Origin: an uncultured Clostridia bacterium
GTDB taxonomy: Bacteria; Bacillota; Clostridia; Oscillospirales; Oscillospiraceae
Assembly: GCA_945873295.1 (NCBI GenBank)
Contig: CAMCCS010000002.1
Span: 37,460-101,459 of the forward strand
Direction: 5' to 3'
Length of the DNA: 64,000 bases
The notes beneath the pieces are model-generated. The model saw nothing but the letters and a program-made list of their open reading frames with translations. It made no database searches and had not been told where the DNA came from. This document shows, in pieces, positions 55,616-64,000 of this stretch. The stretch's first letter is position 1; every line of letters begins with the position of its first letter. Position numbers and translations under genes: made by a program.

Positions 55616-56613
55616 TGCAGGGCCTCCTGGATCTTTCGAACCCTGTGGCAGAGCTCGTCGAACTGGGGCGGGGTCAGGGACTGGGCGCCGTCACAGAGAG
55701 CGCAGGAGGGATTATTGTGAACCTCCACCATGATGCCGTCGGCGCCTGCCGCAGCCGCCGCACAAGCCATGGGCGGTACCAGACGGGCTTTACCCGTAGC
55801 ATGACTGGGATCCACCACCACAGGAAGATGACTCAGCTCATGGAGCACCGACACCGCGGAAAGATCCAGGGTGTTCCGGGTAGCGGTTTCAAAGGTGCGG
55901 ATGCCCCGCTCGCAGAGAATCACATTCTCGTTGCCCTCGCTCATAATATACTCCGCGCTCATCAGCAGCTCCTGGAGCGTATTGGCAAGGCCGCGCTTTA
56001 AAAGGATGGGCTTGTTGGTTTTGCCCAGCTCTTTCAGCAGATCAAAATTCTGCATATTCCGAGCCCCCACCTGGATCACATCCACATCGGCAAAAAGATC
56101 CAGGGTGGAAATATTCATAATCTCCGTAACAATGGGAAGTCCGACCTCCCGCTTGGCTTCCAGGAGAAGCTTGATGCCCGCGTCCTTCATGCCCTGGAAA
56201 GCATAGGGAGAGGTGCGGGGCTTAAACGCACCGCCACGGAGAATATTGGCGCCGGATTCCTTCACCGCCCGGGCCACTTCAATAATCTGCTCCTCAGATT
56301 CCACGGAGCAGGGGCCAGCAATCATCGCAAAATAGCCGCCGCCAATGCGGGCATCCCCCACCTGGATAATGGTATCCTTGGGGTGAAATTTTCGGTTGGC
56401 CTGCTTGAAAGGCTCGGAAACCCGCTTTACGCTTTCCACGATTTCCAGACTGCTCAGAAGCTCCATATCCACCCGGCTGGTGTCCCCGATCAGTCCCAGG
56501 ACGGTGACCTCGGCGCCCTCTGAAATGTGAACATCCAGGTTCTGATGCTTCAGCCAGGCAACCAAATGGGCCGTCTGCTGGGGGGTGGTTCCGTGTTTTA
56601 AAATTGCAATCAT
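55612..56613 (-). CDS. aroF: 3-deoxy-7-phosphoheptulonate synthase
   Basis: FAMIAGPCSVESEEQIIEVARAVKESGANILRGGAFKPRTSPYAFQGM. Confidence 0.97.
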   Translation of the reverse strand: MIAILKHGTTPQQTAHLVAWLKHQNLDVHISEGAEVTVLGLIGDTSRVDMELLSSLEIVESVKRVSEPFKQANRKFHPKDTIIQVGDARIGGGYFAMIAGPCSVESEEQIIEVARAVKESGANILRGGAFKPRTSPYAFQGMKDAGIKLLLEAKREVGLPIVTEIMNISTLDLFADVDVIQVGARNMQNFDLLKELGKTNKPILLKRGLANTLQELLMSAEYIMSEGNENVILCERGIRTFETATRNTLDLSAVSVLHELSHLPVVVDPSHATGKARLVPPMACAAAAAGADGIMVEVHNNPSCALCDGAQSLTPPQFDELCHRVRKIQEALQ

Positions 56614-56629
56614 CTTTTTCAGCTCCTAG

Positions 56630-56665
56630 ATAAAAATAAACGCCGCACGATGCGTTCGTGCGGCG
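56630..56665 (-). terminator. attenuator terminator ahead of aroF
   Basis: CGCCGCACGA-TGCGT-TCGTGCGGCG perfect 10-bp stem followed on minus by TTTATTTTTAT. Confidence 0.9.
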
Positions 56666-56713
56666 CTAAAGTTGGTTTTTCAGCTTGCGATAGCATTGCA
56701 GCACAAAGCACTA

Positions 56714-56782
56714 TTACCTTTTTCCGGGAAAAAAGTAATAGTAGCTAAAGTAGAACTGTGCGCAAGTGCTGACGGTGACCAT
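56714..56782 (-). CDS. aromatic-amino-acid leader peptide MVTVSTCAQFYFSYYYFFPGKR
   Basis: GGAGG 8 nt upstream of ATG; run of Phe/Tyr codons; ends before the attenuator. Confidence 0.85.
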   Translation of the reverse strand: MVTVSTCAQFYFSYYYFFPGKR

Positions 56783-56815
56783 ACTATGGGCCTCCATATG
56801 CAAGATGTTGAAATG

Positions 56816-56844
56816 AGTATACCACCTGACATCAGAAAATGCAA
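56816..56844 (-). promoter_or_regulatory. sigma-A-like promoter of the aromatic operon
   Basis: Minus strand TTGCAT-17 nt-TATACT. Confidence 0.75.
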
Positions 56845-57138
56845 GGCTTTTTTTCAAAAATAAATCCTGGAATTGTCGGTTCCGCAGCGGAATCCTTGGG
56901 AAAGAATTCCCTGCCCACAGCCGGATAAAGCCCATCCGCTTCACTCCATGCTCCAAAAGCGCATCGATTTGTCCGGTTCCATTTATGAAAAAGAAGCAAT
57001 ACGTTATTCCTATTGTTTATATTGCCCGGTTTGCACGCTCATTATTTAGACAATATTTCCTGTTGAAAAATCAAGCATTTCGATATAAAATTATCTATAC
57101 AGAAATACTTAATAAACACCACATTGGAGGTAATTTAC

Positions 57139-58284
57139 ATGGCTGTCAATCGTTTTGTGCTCAACGCAATTTCCTACCACGGCAAGGGAGCGATCAAGGA
57201 GATTCCCGGAATCGTTTCCCAGAAGGGGTTCAAAAAAGCCTTTATCGCTTCTGACCCCGATCTTGTGAAGTTCGGTGTTACCAAGAAGGTCACGGATCTT
57301 CTGGACGAAGCCGGAATGGCCTACGAGGTCTACTCCAATATCAAGCCCAACCCCACCATCCAGAATGTCCAGTGCGGTGTGGAAGCCTATAAGGCATCCG
57401 GCGCCGACTACATGATCACCATCGGCGGCGGTTCCTCCATGGATACCGGCAAGGCCATCGGTATCATCATCAACAACCCCGAATTTGCCGATGTCCGGTC
57501 CCTGGAGGGTGTTGCCCCCACCAAGAACCCCACCGTATTCACCATTGCCGTTCCCACCACTGCCGGCACCGCCGCGGAAGCTACCATCAACTACGTTATC
57601 ACCGACGTGGAGCGCAAGCGGAAATTCGTCTGCGTGGATACCAACGACATCCCCAACATTGCCATTGTTGACCCCGACATGATGTCCACCATGCCCAAGG
57701 GCCTCACTGCATCCACCGGTATGGACGCCCTGACCCACGCCATCGAGGGCTACACCACCAAGGCCGCCTGGGCTCTGGCCGACTGCCTGGATCTGGAAGC
57801 TATCCGTCTCATTGCCGCCAACCTGCGTAAGGCCGTCAATAACGATCCTGAGGGCCGTGAGGGCATGGCTCTGGGACAGTTCGTCACAGGCATGGCTTTC
57901 TCCAATGTAGGCCTGGGCATTGCCCACTCCATGGCCCACACCCTGGGTGCCGTGTATGATACCCCCCACGGTGTTGCCTGTGCCATGATGCTGCCCATCG
58001 TTATGGAGTTCAACCAGGAAGCCACCGGCGAGAAGTTCAAGGCCATTGCCGAGGCTATGGGTGTGGACACCACCGGTATGGATCAAGCCGCCTACCGCAA
58101 GGCCGCCATCGATGCCGTCCGTCAGCTTTCTGTGGATGTGGGCATCCCCACCAAGCTGGAAAAAATCCGGGAAGAAGATCTGGATTTCCTTGCCCAGTCC
58201 GCCGCTGCCGATGCCTGTACCCCCGGCAACCCCAGAGAAGCCACCATTGACGACTACAAGAACATGTTCCGCCGTCTGATGTAA
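57139..58284 (+). CDS. iron-containing alcohol dehydrogenase (FucO-like)
   Basis: ITIGGGSSMDTGKAIGIIINNPEF; TASTGMDALTHAIEGY; GIAHSMAHTLGAVYDTPHGVACAMMLP. Confidence 0.93.
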   Translation: MAVNRFVLNAISYHGKGAIKEIPGIVSQKGFKKAFIASDPDLVKFGVTKKVTDLLDEAGMAYEVYSNIKPNPTIQNVQCGVEAYKASGADYMITIGGGSSMDTGKAIGIIINNPEFADVRSLEGVAPTKNPTVFTIAVPTTAGTAAEATINYVITDVERKRKFVCVDTNDIPNIAIVDPDMMSTMPKGLTASTGMDALTHAIEGYTTKAAWALADCLDLEAIRLIAANLRKAVNNDPEGREGMALGQFVTGMAFSNVGLGIAHSMAHTLGAVYDTPHGVACAMMLPIVMEFNQEATGEKFKAIAEAMGVDTTGMDQAAYRKAAIDAVRQLSVDVGIPTKLEKIREEDLDFLAQSAAADACTPGNPREATIDDYKNMFRRLM

Positions 58285-58297
58285 TTTTTCCACATTT

Positions 58298-58333
58298 TGA
58301 AAGGAACTCCCTGGAAAAGGGGGTTCCTTTTTG
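58298..58333 (+). terminator. intrinsic terminator
   Basis: AAAGGAACTCCCTGGAAAAGGGGGTTCCTTTTT. Confidence 0.75.
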
Positions 58334-58459
58334 TATGCCCGCGGCATAATAACAATACAGAGAAAATCTTCCCAGCCCGGATTTCTTAGGGACTGAGGAT
58401 TGACTTTTCTCCGGAAAAAGGATATGATAAATAAGTATTTTGAAAAGGAGAACCTCTCT

Positions 58460-59305
58460 ATGAAGCCACTGGTTTTTCAGACGGACTTCGGTCTTGTAGA
58501 CGGCGCTGTAAGCGCTATGTACGGCGTTGCCTACTGCGTCAGCCCGGAGCTGAAAATTCATGATCTGACCCACGATATTACACCCTACTCCGTGTGGGAG
58601 GCAAGCTACCGCCTGATCCAGACCATTTCCTACTGGCCGGAAGAAACCGTCTTTGTCTCCGTTGTGGATCCCGGTGTGGGTTCCGACCGGAAGAGCGTTG
58701 TTGCCAAAACAAACTCCGGAAAGTATATTGTCACCCCGGACAACGGCACCCTCACCCATATCATCCGCCTGGACGGCATCCAGGAGGTCCGGGAGATTGA
58801 CGAGCGGGTGAACCGGCTTCCCAACTCCGGAGAAAGCTATACTTTCTATGGGCGGGATGTTTACGCCTATACCGGTGCCCGGCTTGCCAGCGGCGCTATT
58901 GATTTTGCGGGGGTAGGCCCAAAGCTGGACCCTGCTTCCCTGGTTCGCCTGCCTATTACGGAGCCCGTTTTGGAGGGCAGGGCCGTCCGGGGCACCATTG
59001 ATGTGCTGGATGTGCGGTTCGGAAGCCTGTGGACCAATATCCCCCGGGAACTGTTCCTGAAAACCGGAGCGCAGTATGGGGAAAAGCTGAGCATTACCAT
59101 TCAAAACGACACCCGCACGGTTTACCGCAACATTATCACCTTTGCCAGAAGCTTTGCCGAAGTCTATGTGGGCGAAGCGCTGGCCTATGTGAACAGCCTG
59201 GACTGCATGGCCGTGGCCATCAACCAGGGCAGCTTTGCAAGGGCCTACAACATTGGCACCGGGAATTCCTGGCAGATCCGGATCGAGCCTTTCCGGGGGT
59301 TCTGA
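58460..59305 (+). CDS. SAM hydrolase/SAM-dependent halogenase family protein (DUF62)
   Basis: VFQTDFGLVDGAVSAMYGV; VSVVDPGVGSDRKSVVAKTNSGKYIVTPDNGTLT. Confidence 0.92.
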   Translation: MKPLVFQTDFGLVDGAVSAMYGVAYCVSPELKIHDLTHDITPYSVWEASYRLIQTISYWPEETVFVSVVDPGVGSDRKSVVAKTNSGKYIVTPDNGTLTHIIRLDGIQEVREIDERVNRLPNSGESYTFYGRDVYAYTGARLASGAIDFAGVGPKLDPASLVRLPITEPVLEGRAVRGTIDVLDVRFGSLWTNIPRELFLKTGAQYGEKLSITIQNDTRTVYRNIITFARSFAEVYVGEALAYVNSLDCMAVAINQGSFARAYNIGTGNSWQIRIEPFRGF

Positions 59306-59311
59306 AAGAAG

Positions 59312-59427
59312 GCAACTATTCAGAGCCACTATTTTCATACGTTAAAAATTCGGGAAATGGTAGGAAAATCCGGGAGATTGCCACACCAGTGTGCGCACTG
59401 GTTTGCAATGACGCGGCAACTGAATAG
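59312..59427. repeat. nested hairpin intergenic repeat-like element
   Basis: CTATTCAG...CTGAATAG arms enclosing ATTGCCACACCAGTG-TGCG-CACTGGTTTGCAAT. Confidence 0.6.
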
Positions 59428-59488
59428 ATACGAAAAAGGACTATTTGGGCTTTGGCCCTGATAGATAGATTTTTGGAGGTAGAGTTCC

Positions 59489-60040
59489 ATGAAAAAGTTT
59501 TCCGTGAAAAGTATCGTTGCCATCGGCATCGGCGCTGCTCTGTTCTTCGTTCTGGGCAGATTCGTTTCCATCCCCAGCCCCGTGCCGAACACCAACATCT
59601 CCGTGCAGTACGGCCTGCTGGCTTTTCTGGCTGTGGTTTACGGTCCTGTCGCCGGCGCCCTCATCGGCTTCATTGGCCACACACTCATCGACTTCAGCTT
59701 CGGCTGGGGCATCTGGTGGAGCTGGGTCATTGCTTCTGCCGTGTTCGGTCTGCTGATGGGCCTGTCCGCTAAGGTTCTGAAGATGGATGAAGCCCAGATC
59801 GGCAAGAAGGGCCTCATTAAGTTTAACCTTTCCCAGGTTGTCTGCCATCTGGCTTCCTGGATGGTGGTCGCTCCCGTTCTGGATGTCTACATGATGGGTG
59901 AGCCTTGGGACAAGCTGATTGCCCAGGGCCTCATGGCCGGTATCGCCAACGCCGTCACCACCGCCATCGTCGGCTCCCTGCTGTGCGTTGCCTACGCCGC
60001 TACCAAGACCAAGGCCGGTAGCCTGAGCAAGGAAGACTAA
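59489..60040 (+). CDS. ECF transporter S component (UPF0397-like)
   Basis: ALFFVLGRFVSIPSPVPNTNISVQYGLLAFLAVVYGPVAGALIGFIGHTLID. Confidence 0.9.
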   Translation: MKKFSVKSIVAIGIGAALFFVLGRFVSIPSPVPNTNISVQYGLLAFLAVVYGPVAGALIGFIGHTLIDFSFGWGIWWSWVIASAVFGLLMGLSAKVLKMDEAQIGKKGLIKFNLSQVVCHLASWMVVAPVLDVYMMGEPWDKLIAQGLMAGIANAVTTAIVGSLLCVAYAATKTKAGSLSKED

Positions 60041-60201
60041 GGAACCTCTGAATAAATCGTCTTCGACTTAACAGCGGATCTTTTGCTCCCTCAGTACAGT
60101 TTGGAAAACCGGAAATACATACAGTATTCCTCGCTTTTCCAAACTTTCTGAGGAAGCAAAATCTCTCGCTGTAAGCGCTATACGATTTAATCAGAGCTTC
60201 C
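60041..60201. repeat. large palindromic element, copy B
   Basis: GGAACCTCTGAATAAATCGT / ACGATTTAATCAGAGCTTCC arms, nested hairpins, motifs shared with copy A. Confidence 0.85.
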
Positions 60202-60226
60202 CCAATTTTTCGCTATTCGCTATTTG

Positions 60227-60260
60227 AAAAGAAGGCAGGCCCATGCCTGCCTTCTTTCAG
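60227..60260 (+). terminator. hairpin between S component and ATPase genes
   Basis: AAGAAGGCAGGCCCATGCCTGCCTTCTTT. Confidence 0.6.
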
Positions 60261-60273
60261 TCAGGAGGAACCT

Positions 60274-61983
60274 ATGGAGAAAGAAACCCTCATATCCTTC
60301 CGGGACTTTGGTTTCCAGTACACCGCCCAGGCGGAGCCTACCCTCTATAACATCAATCTGGATATTCACCGTGGGGAAAAGGTGCTGATCGCCGGTCCCT
60401 CCGGCTGCGGCAAGTCTACCATTGCCCACTGCATCAATGGCTTGATCCCTGCCTCCTATCCGGGCAAAATCACCGGCTCTCTCACTGTAAAAGGGGAAGA
60501 TGCCATTAAGCAGGGGCTATTTGGCCTGTCCAAAACCATCGGCACCGTACTTCAGGATTCCGACGGGCAGTTCATCGGTTTGACCGTCGCGGAGGATATT
60601 GCCTTCGCCCTGGAAAACGACTGCGTTGCCCGGGATGAAATGCACGACATTGTGGAGAAAACAGCGGACCTGGTGGATATTCGCCGGGTTCTGGGCCATG
60701 CGCCCCACGAGATTTCCGGCGGACAGAAGCAGCGGGTCAGTCTGGCAGGCGTGATGGTAAATCAGGTGGATGTGCTTCTGTTTGACGAGCCCCTCGCCAA
60801 TCTGGACCCTGCCACCGGAAAGCAGGCTATTGAGCTGATCGACGAGATCCAGAAGCGTACCGGGTGCGCCGTGGTCATTATTGAGCACCGGCTGGAGGAT
60901 GTGCTCCACAGGCATGTGGACAGGGTTGTTGTCATGGGTGACGGACGTATCCTCTACGACGGAGACCCGGATACCATGCTCTGTTCCTCCCTTTTGCAGC
61001 GCAGCGGCATTCGGGAACCGCTGTATGTTACTGCCCTCAAATACGCGGGCGTATCCCCTACGCCGGACATGCACCCGGCTTCTTTGGATCAGATTACCCT
61101 GACCCAGGCGCAAAAAGACCAGGTACAAAGCTGGTTTTCGCTGCAGCCATCCCCGGCTCCTGATGAAGACGCTCCGGTGATACTGAAAGCCACGGGCATT
61201 GACTTTACCTATGAAGGCGGTCATCATGCCCTCAAAGGCATTGATGTGTCCATCCGAAAGGGCGAAATGCTCAGTATTGTAGGAACAAACGGCGCTGGTA
61301 AGTCCACCTTTTCCAAGGTAATCTGCGGCTTTGAACTGCCCCAGTCCGGCAGCCTCACGCTGAACGGCGAGGATCTGACCGCTTTCAGCATCAAGGAACG
61401 GGCGGACAAGATCGGCTATGTGATGCAGAATCCCAACCAGATGATCTCCAAAACCATGATTTTTGACGAGGTCGCCCTGGGACTGCGCAACCGCGGCGTC
61501 AGCGAGGAGGAGATCCGGCCCCGGGTGGAGGAAACGCTGAAAATCTGCGGGCTGTATCCTTTCCGGAACTGGCCCGTCTCCGCATTGAGCTATGGACAGA
61601 AGAAGCGTGTGACCATTGCCTCCATCCTTGTCCTGCATCCAGAAATAATTATTCTGGACGAACCCACCGCCGGTCAGGATTTCCGCCACTATACGGACAT
61701 TATGGAGTTCCTCCGGGCGCTGAACCGCCAGGGTGTTACGATTGTTCTCATTACCCACGATATGCATCTGATGCTGGAATACACCCCCCGGGCTGTGGTT
61801 TTTCATGACGGCAGGGTCATCTGTGACGCCTCCGCCGCCCAGGTGCTGAATTCCCCGGAGATCGTAACCCAGGCACACCTGAAGGAAACCTCCCTGTACC
61901 ATCTGGCGCTTCAGTGCGGTATCGCCTCTCCGGAGGAATTCACCCGACGCTTCATTGCACGGGATCAGGAGGTACGCAAATGA
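60274..61983 (+). CDS. ECF transporter ATPase, two ABC domains in one polypeptide
   Basis: Two Walker A (GPSGCGKST, GTNGAGKST) and two signature motifs (ISGGQKQR, LSYGQKKR). Confidence 0.95.
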   Translation: MEKETLISFRDFGFQYTAQAEPTLYNINLDIHRGEKVLIAGPSGCGKSTIAHCINGLIPASYPGKITGSLTVKGEDAIKQGLFGLSKTIGTVLQDSDGQFIGLTVAEDIAFALENDCVARDEMHDIVEKTADLVDIRRVLGHAPHEISGGQKQRVSLAGVMVNQVDVLLFDEPLANLDPATGKQAIELIDEIQKRTGCAVVIIEHRLEDVLHRHVDRVVVMGDGRILYDGDPDTMLCSSLLQRSGIREPLYVTALKYAGVSPTPDMHPASLDQITLTQAQKDQVQSWFSLQPSPAPDEDAPVILKATGIDFTYEGGHHALKGIDVSIRKGEMLSIVGTNGAGKSTFSKVICGFELPQSGSLTLNGEDLTAFSIKERADKIGYVMQNPNQMISKTMIFDEVALGLRNRGVSEEEIRPRVEETLKICGLYPFRNWPVSALSYGQKKRVTIASILVLHPEIIILDEPTAGQDFRHYTDIMEFLRALNRQGVTIVLITHDMHLMLEYTPRAVVFHDGRVICDASAAQVLNSPEIVTQAHLKETSLYHLALQCGIASPEEFTRRFIARDQEVRK

Positions 61984-62807
61984 CCAACCTCTTTAACTAT
62001 ATTGACCGTCCCTCCCCCATCCATCGGCTCTCCGGAGCAAGCAAGCTGGTGTGCCTGCTGCTGTGGAGCGTTGCCGCCATGACGAGCTTCTATACGCCCT
62101 TGCTTGTGGTGCTGACAGTCCTGGCCCTCATCCTTTTCCGCATGGCAAAGCTTAGAGTTAAGGATGTCTCCTTTACTTTGAGTATCATGCTCGTTTATAT
62201 TGCGCTGAACAATATTCTGATCTTCCTGTTCAGCCCAGCCCACGGTGTGGAGCTTTACGGCTCCCGAACCGTACTGATTCCCCTTCCCGGGCGCTATTCC
62301 ATCACTGCAGAGCAGCTTTTCTACCATCTAAACGTGATCCTGAAAAACGCCTGCACGATCCCGCCTGTGATTCTGTTTGTATGCACCACCAACCCCTCGG
62401 AATTCGCTGCCTCCCTGAACCGGATCGGTGTCAGCTACCGGATCAGCTACTCCGTCGCCCTGGCCCTGCGTTACATTCCGGACATTCAGCGGGAATATCA
62501 TGACATCAGCCTTGCCCAGCAGGCCCGGGGCGTGGAAATGAGCAAGAAAGCCAATCTGATCCACCGTCTGAAAGCTGCCAGCACGATTCTGATTCCGCTG
62601 GTGCTGTCCTCCATGGAGCGCATCGAAACCATATCCAACGCTATGGAGCTGCGGGGCTTCGGTAAGGGGAAGAAGCGGACCTGGTACGCAAGCCGCCCCT
62701 TTACCCCTGCCGACTACGGCAGTATGATCTTCTGCGGATTGCTTCTGATTGCCTCCCTCGCTCTTACGGCTATCAACGGCGGGCGGTTCTTTAACCCGTT
62801 CCGATAA
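61980..62807 (+). CDS. ECF transporter T component (permease)
   Basis: Follows the ATPase; QAARGVE-like motif AQQARGVEMSKK and ELRGFGKGKKRTWY. Confidence 0.9.
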   Translation: MTNLFNYIDRPSPIHRLSGASKLVCLLLWSVAAMTSFYTPLLVVLTVLALILFRMAKLRVKDVSFTLSIMLVYIALNNILIFLFSPAHGVELYGSRTVLIPLPGRYSITAEQLFYHLNVILKNACTIPPVILFVCTTNPSEFAASLNRIGVSYRISYSVALALRYIPDIQREYHDISLAQQARGVEMSKKANLIHRLKAASTILIPLVLSSMERIETISNAMELRGFGKGKKRTWYASRPFTPADYGSMIFCGLLLIASLALTAINGGRFFNPFR

Positions 62808-62831
62808 CTACAAAACAAAAAGGAAAACATC

Positions 62832-63482
62832 ATGTTTGCAAAAGCTGTTTTATTTGATCTGGACGGTACGCTGACAGACTCCGGCGAGGGAATCATCAAC
62901 TGCGCCGTCTTTGCCATGGAGCGCTTGGGAATTCCGGTCCCTCCCAGGGAAGAACTGGGAGTCTTTGTCGGCCCGCCCCTGTGGGACACCTTCCGACAAT
63001 TCGGCGTCCCGGCTGACCGGGTGGACGAAGCTGTGGAAATCTTCCGCAGCCGCTACGTTCCCATCGGGAAGTTTGAAAACACGCCCTATCCCGGCATCCG
63101 GGAGGTTCTGGAAGTTCTGCGCGCCCAAGGCAGAAAGCTGTATGTCGCCACTTCCAAGCCGGAGGTCACCGCACGGGAGATTCTGGAGCACTTCGATCTT
63201 TCCCGGTATTTTACGGAAATCTGCGGTGCCAGTGTAGATAAGACCCGATCCTCCAAAGAAGACGTGATTGCCTATCTTCTGAGTCTGGATGCCTGCAAGG
63301 AACACAGCGTCATGGTCGGTGACACCGCTTTCGACGTGATCGGTGCCGCCGCCCACGGCATTCCTACTATCGGCGCTGCCTGGGGCTACGGAAAAACAGA
63401 GGATATGGTTTCCGCAGGTGCCGCCGCCATCGCCCAAACTCCGGAAGAACTGCTGCGGATTATTGAAGAAGAAGCTTTTTAA
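62832..63482 (+). CDS. HAD family hydrolase (phosphoglycolate phosphatase-like)
   Basis: AVLFDLDGTLTDSGEGIINC; MVGDTAFDVIGAAAHGIPTIGAAWGYG. Confidence 0.93.
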   Translation: MFAKAVLFDLDGTLTDSGEGIINCAVFAMERLGIPVPPREELGVFVGPPLWDTFRQFGVPADRVDEAVEIFRSRYVPIGKFENTPYPGIREVLEVLRAQGRKLYVATSKPEVTAREILEHFDLSRYFTEICGASVDKTRSSKEDVIAYLLSLDACKEHSVMVGDTAFDVIGAAAHGIPTIGAAWGYGKTEDMVSAGAAAIAQTPEELLRIIEEEAF

Positions 63483-63483
63483 G

Positions 63484-63530
63484 ACACCCGGAAACAGCCA
63501 CATGGTGCTGTTTCCGGGTGTCTTTTCCAT
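63484..63530. terminator. bidirectional intrinsic terminator
   Basis: GACACCCGGAAACAGCCACATGGTGCTGTTTCCGGGTGTC between convergent genes. Confidence 0.85.
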
Positions 63531-63533
63531 ATT

Positions 63534-64000
63534 TTAAAAAAGAACTTCCACCTGATAATGCCGCAGCCAGAAGTCAAGCTGGAGAAAATAGGCTATGGTC
63601 TGGGGACGGCGCATGAGCTGGCCGTACCAGGGCCAGGGACTATCCATGCCCATGAGGCTTTCCAGCTTTTCCCGACGGACAAGGGCATAAATGGGAGCGC
63701 TTTTATCCGCCAGGAGGTCACGCAGGCGCTCCGCCATTATGGTTTCGTAGCCAGGGTCAAAGGTCTTGGGATAGGGACTTTTTTTCCGCAGGCGCACAGG
63801 CTCCGGCAAAAGTCCCTCCACAGCCTGACGCAGGAGGCCCTTTTCCCGCCCCTGCCAGTCCTTATATGCCCAGGGGATGGTATACAGGTATTCGGCGATA
63901 CGGTAGTCGCAGAAGGGCACCCGGACCTCCAGGCCGGAATACATGCTCATCCGGTCCTTTCTGTCCAGCAGGGTCTGCATGAACCAGCGGAAATTGAGAT
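63534..64000 (-). CDS. asnB: asparagine synthase (glutamine-hydrolysing), C-terminal part; runs off the window edge
   Basis: LLDRKDRMSMYSGLEVRVPFCDYRIAEYLYTIPW; reading frame stays open to 64000. Confidence 0.9.
   Translation of the reverse strand, partial: LNFRWFMQTLLDRKDRMSMYSGLEVRVPFCDYRIAEYLYTIPWAYKDWQGREKGLLRQAVEGLLPEPVRLRKKSPYPKTFDPGYETIMAERLRDLLADKSAPIYALVRREKLESLMGMDSPWPWYGQLMRRPQTIAYFLQLDFWLRHYQVEVLF

Noticed and set aside
57109-58347. 412-aa Gly/His-rich minus-strand ORF
   Set aside because: Antisense to the iron-containing alcohol dehydrogenase; Gly/His bias is typical of reverse-complement artefacts.
60517-61902. 461-aa minus-strand ORF
   Set aside because: Antisense to the double ECF ATPase, which has all ABC motifs.

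Overview
The window looks like a chromosomal segment of a spore-forming gut-type Clostridia (Oscillospiraceae-like) genome. This is inferred from gene content and codon style; no database was searched. It is mostly ordinary housekeeping and accessory genes: an ABC exporter, zinc-ribbon/SPFH proteins, a MATE pump, a two-component system with a GerMN lipoprotein, pheST, addAB, spoVAD/spoVAE, spoIIR, ispE, a complete aromatic amino acid operon (aroF-tyrA-aroB-aroA-aroC-pheA-aroE/K-aroQ), and SAM hydrolase plus an ECF transporter. The most interesting signals are not in the ORF track. (1) An inverted pair of cloverleaf (four-way-junction) palindromes at 43419-43588 abuts the truncated C-terminus of a group II intron maturase. 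(2) A Phe/Tyr-rich leader peptide (MVTVSTCAQFYFSYYYFFPGKR) with promoter and terminator lies ahead of the aromatic operon. (3) A two-copy hairpin element family (11704-11884 and 60041-60201) has compensatory stem changes, and each copy abuts a stop codon. (4) A tRNA-Thr(CGT) has a 45-nt displaced 3' copy bracketing a toxin-antitoxin pair. (5) A 39-aa Asn/Gln-only-like peptide follows spoVAE. (6) An internally deleted IS200/IS605 derivative, a pheST T-box and an unassigned three-way-junction RNA candidate are also present.
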